A stretch of 64,000 nucleotides of DNA. It comes from Phallusia mammillata. Its lineage: Eukaryota > Chordata > Ascidiacea > Phlebobranchia > Ascidiidae. This document shows positions 39,469 through 49,877 of the stretch, piece after piece. A program made the position numbers and the translations under genes. Below the pieces are notes generated by a model that worked only from the letters and a program-made list of their open reading frames with translations, had not been told where the DNA came from and did not search any database. The stretch's first letter is position 1, and the number at the start of each line of letters is the position of its first letter. The DNA lies in assembly GCA_003260075.1 (NCBI GenBank), contig QLIY01000145.1, positions 144,526-208,525 on the forward strand. The letters run 5' to 3'.

Positions 39469-40527
39469 TGCCAAACCCATATTTTTTCATACTTTTGTTC
39501 ACAAATTACATTTTTTTCGATTTGATAAAACCAGTGTCATAAAATTCGTAAATATTTGGCCTTGTTTGACACCGTTGTTGTCCGAAAAAGGCTACCGACC
39601 TCCAAGTTATTTGATCCTGAACAAACCTCGTTTGAAACTTCTGAACACAAACAACGCAGCGTCATATCAAAGACTGTCATTCCAACGTTGACATTTCCTA
39701 ATCCCGCTGGATTAACCCGTTGCATTGTTACGTAACTATACATGTTAAACTTGACACCGCTGAAAGTGCCCCCGCATCGTCATAGTGACGTCACAAACCC
39801 GTTTTTCTCGGGGCATCTTTGGTTGAGAGGCAAGCCTTAACCAGGTGAAAGGGTTTAGGGTCAGGTTTAACAAACTAGGCTTGTTTCCACACAACAAAGG
39901 TTCTGTGTGACGTAACAACGTACCCGCGGTATTTTCGAATCGCTATTTTAGTGGTTTGCTTGTTTTGGCTCTGCAGTCTTAAGGGTGGGCAAAAATGTTC
40001 CCAAATTTGGGTCCTTTTTCGAAGAATTCGGGTTTGGAAAAGTAATCAACACAACTGGCACACCTGAAACACTTATTAGGAAGAAACGCCCCGAGATTGC
40101 ACCCACAAGCACATTCTTTTCGAAACAATAAAGCAGTGTAGGCTATTCTTTTGCAGGTGGTACCTCAAAAATGATGTTATTGCTAGAAAATCTCAAAAAT
40201 CTTGTGTCAAAAAATGTCAAAAGATTCCGAAACGCTATGATTTCATTTGATTAACCACAATATAGTTTTTAAATTTAAGCTCAATATATTCAGCACAGTT
40301 CAACTTCCCCATGCAGAAAATCTAAACTTAGTAATGTTCAAAATGTGTAATATTGTGTTTACGTGCTTCATTGTGTTTAAAACCTGATCTTTATCTTATT
40401 TCCTACCAAAACCAGCTTTAATCATCACATAAAACATGCACCTAATTCCAATAATTACGTTTTCATATTAAAACTAGTTTGTCACAATTTTCAGAATTAC
40501 TAATTTGCATCATGAGTCGATAACCAG

Positions 40528-40667
40528 ATCCCGACCGGTTACCGTGCAATCGTTGCCATGATGACAAACAGTCCACCGTCGTCTACCCTACAGCTGACCG
40601 GAGGCGGGCCAGACTTCAAAACTGGATGATCTCCAATTGCAAACTCTTGCCAAGCTGGGAACTGCAG
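40528..40667 (+). CDS. Candidate internal exon, unassigned
   Basis: An AACCAG acceptor is followed by an open frame (RLPCNRCHDDKQSTVV, then YPTADRRRARLQNWMISN) and CTGCAG|GTTTGT as a possible donor. The GC content is clearly above the flanks. The paired cysteines followed by an aromatic-P and R-rich helix with a Trp are reminiscent of THAP or similar zinc folds, but the spacing does not let me assign it. No partner exon was found. Confidence 0.25.
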
Positions 40668-41609
40668 GTTTGTAATTAATTCTAATTTTTACTGTGAGCA
40701 GGGACTTGGCGGGTCAATCCGAAAATCCTATGCTTGGACCGAAGTTTTAACACCTTTTTTAAGGAGGAGGGCTCTTGTAACTGGAGACGGTGATGTAGCA
40801 TTGGCCGGTGTCCAATGACTTTTTGTGTTGTCAGCTTGAGGCTAAAGGTTTCTGGTTTGGCAACATGAATCCGGAGTTGTCTGGATAGTAGGTGTTAACA
40901 AGTGGTGTTAGGGCTTTGAAGGAATTAGCCAGTCAGTAGTAAAGGATTGCAAGCAATGTTTTCTTCATTATTTCCGTGTGTCTGGGCATTCATTATTGAG
41001 GACCACTGTGTAAAATTGTACATGCTATGGCCACACACTAGTTTATGCGCAGCATATATTTTTATGCGTGTGGACATACACACAAGCTCCCTGAGTACAC
41101 GGAGGAGCACTGTGAACAACATTAGAAATGCACGCTGTGACCACACACCAGTTCAAAACACATTTTCATGTGCTGAGAATGTCATTGCGCAATTATACTT
41201 ACAGGAGTAAACATCGGTTTTAGGACATCATTCAAGTTGCTGTTTTTCATTTTTTGCACCATTTTTTTTCATTAATTGACGAATAGACTGTATCTAACCA
41301 ATGGAAAACCAAACTTGAACATTCAACTTTAAAGCAGACATTATGTGTCTCTACGTTGTTTCATCCAGGTGATGAAAAGTATGGAAAAAATCATCAAAAT
41401 TTTGTTCACATGGAGTTAAACCCCACTTGATCACAACTAATAGGTGACGTAGAGTTCACACGCTTTCTTGACTTCTTCAAAACTCCCTAACACTCTATGA
41501 CGTAACAAGCAAACACTCGCCGTCGGCTGGAAGGAGTGTTTTTGGGTGTAAACGACATTCGAGAATAACCACACGGGGTTAGATCGGCCACTTGAGGACG
41601 CGACGTGAA

Positions 41610-43755
41610 TCACTGCCACAGTGACGTCATCTGCTGATCAGTAAGATTTCTATTTTGGGGTGGCAGATTTTGGGAACGGGTTGAAAGAAAAAAACACGGT
41701 TGCGGCACGTACACCGTGCTTTCGGTTATTCTTAGGTTGTTTTTGAACTTTCCTTTGTTGTTCTGTTCGCTCTGTAACGTCACTGGGGTGTTTGTTAGAC
41801 TTTTTGACCTTTTTAAGTCAGTCGCTGTTTTAATTTTAAGCTGGGATTCCCGAAGTGCCAAAACTACTTTGACATAAATACCAAGAAAGATCAGCTAAAC
41901 GAAATGTAACGATTAGGATTAAAATTAACCAAACTTGTCATACTTTTAGCCAAGCAAAAATATGTATTTTAATTGAAAGGTTGTTACGTAACAATCTGTG
42001 ACACTTCAAAAGTTTTGGTGTGTGGTGCCTTCAAGGGCAACGAATTTTTCATTTTTTTAACTAGCAAATTGTATTTTTACTTTGGCAAGGTGCAGAACTA
42101 CCTTTTGTGATATCCCAGGTTTTATTACGTTGCGTTTGGCGACACCTAATGGAGTTGTTTGCACATAACTCTTTATTGCCGTCATGTGGAGGTAACAAAA
42201 CTAAACTCTAATAATAATTTGAAACTCATATTCAACATGTGACAAATTCTTGCGGTTGTTCCTTACAAGACTAAAACGTTTAAAAATTTAACCAAATTTG
42301 TCGAAAGGCAAATCAAAATCGAAATCCCTGGACACCTGTGCAGAAACACATTCGCAACGTTTCCTCATACAAATATGATTTTCTTGTCCATTTCTGCGCG
42401 TCGGGTTTAGGTTCGAGAAGTTGAAAAAAAGCTTGATTCGTGCCTGACTTCACACTCGGCCACTTTAGTGTCGTAATTTCGCTTTCATAAATTTGACTTG
42501 ATAAATTTTGACCTGCTTAAAAAGTAAAAATCGACTGTTGGCGTGTCATAAAAACAGTGAAATTGGACTTTGCTGCTAATGCATACGTTTAACGCATGTA
42601 TCAAATGTGGATACGAAAAGCATCATGATAATTGTCACAATTTATAACCTTTCTGTAAAGGTGGACACACACCCACAAAAACTCACTTGTCAAGTGAAAA
42701 ATATTAAAAATTATGATGTACATACTTACAGCTAAAAAACTTCGAGCAATTTTGTTTTTGTCAAACTTCCAGGCTAACAAAAGTAGTGAACATCTGCCCG
42801 ACAATTGTTTTGTGGACAATAGCAGACAGTGGGACACAAGTGCGATAATGAGTTGCCCATTGTGACGTGTAATTCGATCACAATACAAGGCTCACTTGTG
42901 GAATACGTCGATTGTCAGTAGCTTGGTGAATCAGGACCTGTTCAAAGTAAGTAGATTAGGAAACAGGCCATCGACTAAAGGTGTAGGCTATGCACAGACT
43001 GACTGAATATATTCCACAGAAACAAAAGCAACATTTTAAAACTAAAGAGCCGACCGATTTAACTGTTTGTTGAGAGAGATGGTTTTATTAGAGTTGTCGG
43101 CAGTAGAATACGAGCATAGAGTCGTTATGGCAAAACAGGAAATTCGGGACAGAGTAAAGTGTCGAGCGAATTATTGGTAAAAAAAAAGTATTTCTGGTTT
43201 GAAAAGAAGATATTCGAGAGGTTTAAGAGGAAGTTTACGCTGTATTGAAGTTTGTTGTTAACAGACAGTTGTAGTTACAATTTCCACTTGATGTTATGTT
43301 ATACTTGATATTCTAGAAATGTTTTGATAGTACAAAATCATAGGCGTATTGCAAAAACATACAATAACTCAAATATTGGCAAGACAAAACAAATGCGTAC
43401 ATAATAAATTGCAGTTTTAGCTACGTATTATGTCCCAAATGTACGTGTAATTTTCATGTTTTTTTTACCGTAATAATGTAAAAATATACCTACGTAATGC
43501 TTTCACAGTATACGTTACACTAATTTACAATTTACTTACAAAGCGAGGTATGTGTAGTTATGATTTGTAAATGTGCCATTTCAAATAATTCATACAACGC
43601 AAAATCCACCATTAAACCCGATATGATGACAATCATTTCTGCACTGTCATGCCCGAACTGAGTCAAAGTTGCGGCATCAACTTGAAGAACGTCAAACTTT
43701 AATATTTCAACTACTACAAACTCACACCGCAAAATTGTTTTAACCACAAGAACCA
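41610..43755 (-). CDS. Candidate multi-exon gene, three possible exons, unassigned
   Basis: Possible exons in transcript order are 43540-43755 (ends CTTT|GTAAGT), about 42733-42885 (ends TTAGCT|GTAAGT) and 41610-41894 (AG acceptor at 41895-41896, stop TGA). Phases are compatible at both joins. The predicted pieces are helical and hydrophobic, for example AEMIVIISGLMVDFALYELF, and the join SFLA|LIFLGIYVKVVLAL would make a membrane-like helix. The C-terminal tail is Asn, Gln, Ser and Thr rich. The acceptor of the middle exon lacks a good pyrimidine tract and no start exon is proven. It would be divergent from the gene at 44399, sharing a promoter region of about 640 bp. Alternatively these are chance open frames. 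Confidence 0.3.
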
Positions 43756-44398
43756 CTATTTGCCGACAATGTCAACAAACATAAAAATCAAACGTTTTCT
43801 TCCAACCTGAAATACTAACGCGTCTTTCGTCGCATTATGACGAAACAATTGTGTATTGAATAGTAACGAGCCCAGTTAAAGGAATGTTTCCTTTGTTACA
43901 TAACAATCGCCGTTTTGTGTTGTTCGATTTCGAGTCTGGTTCTCATTATCTGCCATTGTTGAGTGGATCTGTGTTTACAAGGAACAGGTTTTCTTTTGCG
44001 TCCGAATTGTGGTTTTGTTACTAAAAACTCACCTATTTAGCTGCTTGTTACCTGTTGTGCAGCAGTATGAAATTTCTGATAGCCGTGTTTAGTTCAGTGT
44101 CGGAGGAAAAGCTGTCATTTAGAATTAGGATAAACATCCGTACTTTGAGGCGTCAGAAACCATTGCTTTTGTAATTTCGTTCGATTGCAGACTTACTTTT
44201 ATGTTGTAGCAATATGTCTTTTGTGTTTTCTTTTTGCAGGACATCAAATGTTTCACAAATTGAGATTCAATCCAAGGAAAGAAAACAACTCATATTCATT
44301 CTGTTAAAACGTTTCCTTTTATTTGTAACAAAACTCAACAAGCTATCGATTCTCAATTGATTGTTTTCTGACAAAATCAACCATTTTGTAACGTCACA

Positions 44399-46505
44399 AT
44401 GTCAAAGCGCATGAAACAAAAGAAGCCGACTGTTGTGTTTTGCGAGCTGCGTCGTCCACCGGAAGAAATCGTGAATATTTCGTCACAAAACGGAGCTGAG
44501 GGCGTCGTAAGTCGGATGCTGCCCAAGTCACATGTCAGTCACGTGATCTTGAATGCGAACGTCAGCGAAGAGAGATTTCTCGATATGAGGGTGAGGTTTT
44601 GTTGCTTGGTTTGTTAGATTCAAATCCATTGCAACCAGTGCCGGATTCACCATTAGGCAAATTAGGCACGTGCCTACAGGCCAGTCAAAAATACAGGCCA
44701 TTTTACAACAACGATCTTTGTGACAATGATTTGGCAACACTGATGATTCTATTGTTTTAGTTGGCAACCCTGATTTTCGGGCCACTTATAAAATGTGCCT
44801 ACAGGCCAGCAGACCCTTAATCCGGCACTGATTGCACCAGTTAGCCTATCATAAAAATAAATATGTACAATGATGAAAACAAGGGCCCAAATAAACGTAA
44901 AAAGCGGCATGTTTTGAAAAGCATAAAAATGCGAACCGTTTACACCGATTTGAGAAAAAGATTGACAAAAAAGGTTAATATGTTTGCATATTTAACACGA
45001 ATGTAAATATTTTTTAAGAGTGTAAAAATTTCGCCTTCGTAGATATAAAACTAAAAGTTTAAGCTGCAGACAATGTACACACTGTTTCGCCTCGAAAGGT
45101 CTCATCAGTGCATCTCATAGGTCGAAACATTATACGCTGTCTTCAGCTTAGTTATTGTCTATTGGCTTGCATGTGACTTTTGTAGATAAACAATTATTCG
45201 TAAAAGTGTAACATTAAACCAAAGCATCTAATATCGAGCCGCCTGGTTTTCAGTAAAAGAGTTATCTGTTAGCTTATGTGTTGTTTTAGTGTCTTTGTGT
45301 GGTATTTTTTGTAAGTTTCTAAAAATATCTATTTTGTGTTCAATATTGTGTCAGAAATAGAATTGCTTGACGTAAAAGTACATTCTTTTTTATGACATCG
45401 CTGAAGGTTTCGACGGAAAACAAGATGAAGAAGAAGAGCATGGACGTCCACGATCACTTCAAAAACACTTTCATCAAAAGACTCGAGAGAAAACAACAAC
45501 GATGGATGAAGGTTTGCAACTTTCATTCCTGCCTTCATAAAGATCTAGCAGAAATATTCCCAATATTGCCAACATATGCACAACAGCACAAGACTGTCTT
45601 TTTGTATTAAATTCTGTCAAACCCATAAAAAAACATTAAAAGCAAAACCCAATATTGGGCACAGTTGCTGCATGCTTGGTTTTATATTTTCTTGTTCGAT
45701 GAAAAACGTAAATGGTTGCAGCGAAAGGAACATAATATTTTAGGTTGTGTCATAATTTCGCCAAAACCGTTTTATTTAGCATATTTGCTCAAATCCTGCT
45801 TTAAAAAATACTTAAAAAGTATTGCTTGCTTCCACAATATATCGTGCATGGCAAAACCGCTAGGCTCATCTATGCACAAAGCAAAGTCTGATTTACGATT
45901 TTTCACAATCCGGTGCACCACAGGAGGATACTTACGTCAGCAAGAACTTCCAACTTTCAGTTCAACAGCGTTCCAACAGAGAATCCGAAATCCCTGTTAA
46001 CCTTGGTAGTTTAACTCTTCCTACTCCTCCACGGCCTGCAACCCAACTTCTGTACAAACGAGCCAAATACCCCTACGTCAGTGTATCAAGATTCCCGCTC
46101 AAAACTGCGGACGCTTCAGGCCAGCGAACGGCCCGAACTACTGTAAGTATATTATCTAACCGGTATGAACATAAGTAAAATTGTTAACGCTGGCACATAC
46201 ATGTGCCCTATGCCTATAGGGCTTATAGTGAACACATGTTATTTCTTGGAGATCCAAAATATGTGCTTTATCAATTATGCAAGATCTTTAAAAATCTTAT
46301 CGTTGAAAAAGTTCTGGAGGATTAGCTTCTCTTCCGAGTTGTACGTTTGTTTCATTTTCATCATCGGTGGATTGAACGCGTTTTGCCCACGTTGAGCCCA
46401 CCGTCCAGCTGCCTGTTTTTTTTTTAGATGAAAGCGATCTCGCTTAAGATTATTGCTCAGGAAAACACAAGTGTTCGAGACAGGATTATAACCTCAACCT
46501 TATGA
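44399..46505 (+). CDS. Four-exon gene encoding a 197-aa protein of unknown family
   Basis: Exons 44399-44590, 45407-45511, 45924-46142 and 46428-46505 are all phase 0 and give a continuous 197-codon frame from ATG to TGA. The donors are GTGAGG, GTTTGC (weak) and GTAAGT; the last acceptor follows a T10 tract. The product starts MSKRMKQKKPTVVFCELRRP, is basic, has a Lys/Arg-rich helical stretch in exon 2 (HFKNTFIKRLERKQQRWMK) and a Pro-rich part in exon 3 (LTLPTPPRPATQLLYKRAKY). No signal peptide or membrane helix is visible. I do not recognise the family. The basic, Pro/Tyr-punctuated sequence resembles small axonemal microtubule proteins in style, which is only an impression. Intron 1 carries a hAT MITE and a hammerhead motif. 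Confidence 0.6.
44636..44830. mobile_element. hAT-type MITE with CAGTGCCGGATT ends, 195 bp
   Basis: The ends CAGTGCCGGATTCACC and TTAATCCGGCACTG are inverted repeats. The flanks ATTGCAAC (44628-44635) and ATTGCACC (44831-44838) are an 8-bp target-site duplication with one mismatch. It lies in intron 1 of the 44399 gene and is related to the element at 28897-29130. Confidence 0.85.
45065..45112 (-). ncRNA. Type I hammerhead ribozyme motif
   Basis: Read on the minus strand: stem I TGCA, core CTGATGA, stem II G-A-CCT-TTCG-AGG-C with a UUCG tetraloop (one bulged A), core GAAA, stem III ACAGTG-TGTA-CATTGT (one G-T wobble), cleavage-site C (45069), and stem I partner TGCA. All conserved core bases are present and the order is that of an open-stem-I (type I) hammerhead. 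Known: such ribozymes occur in Penelope-like and short non-autonomous retroelements of animals. The surrounding 90 bp (about 45061-45149) also has terminal inverted similarity (AAGCTG..GACA). It sits antisense in intron 1 of the 44399 gene. Folding was done by eye. Confidence 0.6.
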
Positions 46506-46698
46506 ACATGTAGGCGGAGCGCTATTAACTACCCAGTTATCTTGGATGCTGGCCTTGATTTCCGAAGTGTTGCAACTGGTTGCATTTTATTACATTTGTT
46601 CAAACAGCAACGTTCAATAGTATCTAAAAAGAATGGATATCCTGTTGGGCAAAAAAGACACGACAGGCTACAAAGTATAGCGTGGCATTGCTCTAAAA

Positions 46699-47204
46699 CA
46701 GGGGTCACCAAACTACGGCCCGCGGGCCGGATCCGGCCCGCGAGGTCATTTCACCTGGCCCGCGACCACATTTTTTGGTTTCCAAATCGTATCGATAACT
46801 TTGTGACATTCAAAAATTAATTTACGAAAGTTTTCCTGTCGCGATATGTAGAATAATATTACCTAGTTTTATAAGATTACAACGCCCAGGATTGATCCTA
46901 AAGCCAGCAGTTTGTTACGTCACAGACAAGACTACAAGTGTCAGTTGTGCGCAAACAATTGCCTTTTTTGTTACTTGTGACGCAATATACAAGCATTGCT
47001 CGTAAGAGACGACCTTTGTATTTTATAGGTCGCTTCACCAGATTTTAAATGGGATTGTAGAAAGACCATATCTTGGCGCACCTAGAAAAATCGCCTCGCG
47101 GATTAAGTTTGGAAAGGCGGCGCCAGGGCATGTAAACTATGCGGCCCGCGCGAATTATTTTTAAACTTATCCGGCCCGCAGTGAAAAAAGTTTGGTGACC
47201 CCTG
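46699..47204. mobile_element. hAT (Charlie-like) MITE, 506 bp, perfect 8-bp TSD
   Basis: The ends CAGGGGTCACCAAACT and AGTTTGGTGACCCCTG (with one base of spacing variation) flank GGCCCGCGGGCCGG-rich subterminal DNA at both ends. The target-site duplication CTCTAAAA (46691-46698 and 47205-47212) is perfect. There is no transposase. The subterminal GGCCCGC repeats are typical of this hAT group. Confidence 0.9.
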
Positions 47205-47291
47205 CTCTAAAAGATATTAATTGGGTTGTAGTGGTGCTTAAAAATTTCGTACCATTAAGTAGCCAAAAGGGCAATTGTTGGTGTTAGGTCT

Positions 47292-47470
47292 ATGAGACGG
47301 TATAACGCCTTCAATTGGGCCTGGCGTACGGTATTAGGCCTACTTATAATCAGTTTTATTGTTTTCTGCTTCAAGGACACTCTACCACGCATACGTACAG
47401 TCCCTGCCGGTGGAACTCGTACTCAAGAACCCAAACCACCAACGACTAGCGATGCGAAACCGACCGAGCT

Positions 47471-47548
<78 letters not shown>

Positions 47549-47743
47549 CAGCGTGCAGAAACGGCCAGCAGCATAGCAACGCGCATGACGACCACCACCA
47601 GAGGGCGGCGAAGAGCGAAACAAATGAATAACCACGACAAACGCTTCACAGAACTTATGAGTTTTCTATCACCAGTCGATGCAATGCGCGAACAAATGAA
47701 ACGAAGTCGCTTGTTAAACTTTTCGGTGCAGGCCTCTTACTGA
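47292..47743 (+). CDS. Small single-pass membrane protein, ORF broken by a C run
   Basis: ATG at 47292 begins MRRYNAFNWAWRTVLGLLII followed by SFIVFCFKD, a basic N-terminus plus one membrane helix as in a type II signal anchor, then a Pro/Thr-rich stalk. The frame enters C74 (47472-47545) and, read literally, leaves it in a frame that stops at ISVQKRPAA. A different frame after the run (47546-47743) stays open for 65 codons, ending LLNFSVQASY and TGA, with AATAAA 18 bp further on (47761). This suggests one gene of about 130-150 aa plus whatever the run replaces. No family recognised. It is also possible that the two halves are separate. Confidence 0.45.
47472..47545. repeat. Pure C74 run inside an ORF
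   Basis: An uninterrupted run of 74 C with no flanking duplication. It changes the reading frame of the 47292 ORF and creates poly-Pro or poly-Gly artefact frames. Confidence 0.85.
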
Positions 47744-48307
47744 TAATGCTAAACTTAAAAAATAAATGTTTGGTATTGTTACATGGCAAATAAGGGCTTG
47801 AATTTTTCCATTTTTAGTTTTTGTGAAACGGTCCCAAATGTGTTTTTTATACTGTTTGCGCTCCGAACTGACCTGTTGTAAACATTTTAATCCTAATTTT
47901 AGGTTGTACGTGAAATCGGTAAGGAAAAATGCCGATTTAAAAACAGAAAATTTGATTTTACACAGCCCAAAGAATTCCCGGTGAATTTAAACAAACCCAA
48001 TTAATTGTAATTTATGTTGTTCACTTGCACCTTGTCGCAACAAACAAAGTAACACATAACGGTAATGTGGCACGAAAACACAGGACATTTTGCAGCTAAA
48101 TTTAGGACTGATAGGCCTTTTGCGAAACCTTCCATACAAATAGCGGCATATTTTTATAGCACCCCCACCCAAAACGTCTGTGTTCGTATTCAAACAACAT
48201 ATTACGTAGTTGTAATGAAACCTAACTGCAATCTAATCCCAATCACACATCGTCAAATGTGGTCACGCTCCGTCAATTTCTGGTACGTGATAAACGACAA
48301 CTATCTA

Positions 48308-48645
48308 ACTGACGTCAGCAGCTGCGTGGATCATAACAAGACGAGTGAATACGTGTGAAACCAAAACAGCCGACGGCAGGCAATAAATACTAGGCTTGTC
48401 AATTAGTGTTACAGTTGGTTTTGATACAAAATCACATTTAAGGTTACGTTTCATATTTCATGATTCTTGGTACCCCCCCCCCCGTCAGCAGCTGCGTGGA
48501 TCATAACAAGACGAGTGAATACGTGTGAAAACCAAAACAGCCGACGGCAGACAATATTACTAGGCGTGTCAATTAGTGTTACAGTATAATTAGTTTTGGT
48601 ACAAATCACATTTCAACGTTTCGTTTTATATTTTATGCCTCTTGG
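48308..48645. repeat. Direct duplication across a C run
   Basis: CGTCAGCAGCTGCGTGGATC to the TTTCATATTT / CTTGGTAC region appears before and after a C run (48473-48483). Differences include a 10-nt insertion and several substitutions. The right copy continues into unique DNA. Confidence 0.75.
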
Positions 48646-49197
48646 TACTGTACCTTTTTGCAATTTAAAAAAATTTTTCTGCAAAATATCACTTGTGTAC
48701 CCTGTAATATATCTACACAGAAGATACTTTTGGTTCTGTTTAGTGGTTTTTATTTTCAATTCGTTTTTGTTATACCTTGGTTCCCATTTTCTAACAATGT
48801 TTTTCATTTTTTCCCTTAAGTTTCATTACAATGTTATATAACTAAACAGCACAATCAAGCAAAAATCTATGTCAAAATTTATTTTTGTGGGCACAGTGCA
48901 TGTATCAAACACAAAAACCTTTACACAGGAGATACATACAATAAGGGAAATGCACAATTGAGAACTGTTTCTATAATATTCCATTCAAACCCTGATCATA
49001 ACAGGTCAAAACATTTCTCTGCCCCATTTTAACCCACTGCAAAAACAACAGTTGTTTAAGGACCCAGTAAGTATATTTGCGTTTTTTTAAGAACAAGTTT
49101 TAAGAAATCTTTATGGTACATTCGTACATATGAAGCCACTTGACTGACCAACCAATGGTTGAACCCACTACAATTAATATTTACTTCAAGTGTGCAA

Positions 49198-49198
<1 letters not shown>

Positions 49199-49252
<54 letters not shown>
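49199..49252. repeat. Pure C54 run
   Basis: An uninterrupted run of 54 C in the probable ILRUN 3' UTR, with no flanking direct copies. Confidence 0.85.
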
Positions 49253-49811
49253 TTTTAAAATAATCAGATTTTGGCCCTGTTTACATGCACACAAAAACAG
49301 ATAATAAACACATCACAATTATGCTCATTTTGCTTTGATAGAACACATAAACAATTTTAATTTAGTGATTTCAACTGCCTGTTGAACTGATTTTTATGTG
49401 TGCATGTAAACTGGGCAATGCAACCAAATGGTTGTATATTCTTTGGTTATACAATATACCAACACATATTGAAACTATTAAAATATACAAACTGGCTGTA
49501 TTTACATTTTTCATATATACCAAGCAGCATGTATTAACTCGTATAAAAAATAGTCAATTGGGCAAGCTATATAGAAATGCTTTGTACAAATGCTATACAA
49601 CATCAATATGTCTGTATTTATATCAGAAAGATGGTAGCATTTGCAATGCCAGTTATGCTTACCATAGCAGAACCATCATTGATTTGTAGTAATACATGTG
49701 GCAGCATTTGCAAAAGAATGACAAGCAAGTGGCCAATATATGATTTTTCTATGAAGACATAGCAAAGAACTTTGTCAAAATATCGACCTCGAACCTTAAG
49801 GACACTAGAGG

Positions 49812-49825
49812 AGTCGCCATGGTAA
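49812..49825. promoter_or_regulatory. RFX X-box-like site
   Basis: GTCGCCATGGTAAC fits the X-box consensus (GTNNCC, ATGG, YAAC). It lies just downstream of the ILRUN stop codon, so its target, if any, is unclear. Confidence 0.25.
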
Positions 49826-49877
49826 CAGCGCCACTAACAATGCAAATTAAATAAACCTTGTTGTTTGTTGAATAAAG

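Larger units (their letters stand above)
48860..49877 (-). other. ILRUN: Probable 3' UTR of ILRUN
   Basis: The minus strand downstream of the ILRUN stop is AT-rich and without conserved frames. The polyadenylation signal AATAAA occurs at 48878-48883. The stretch contains C54 (49199-49252). Confidence 0.4.

Noticed and set aside
40528..40667. THAP domain
   Set aside because: Only a loose C2 plus Trp pattern is visible; the C2CH spacing and the AVPTIF-like end are missing, so it is kept only as an unassigned exon candidate.
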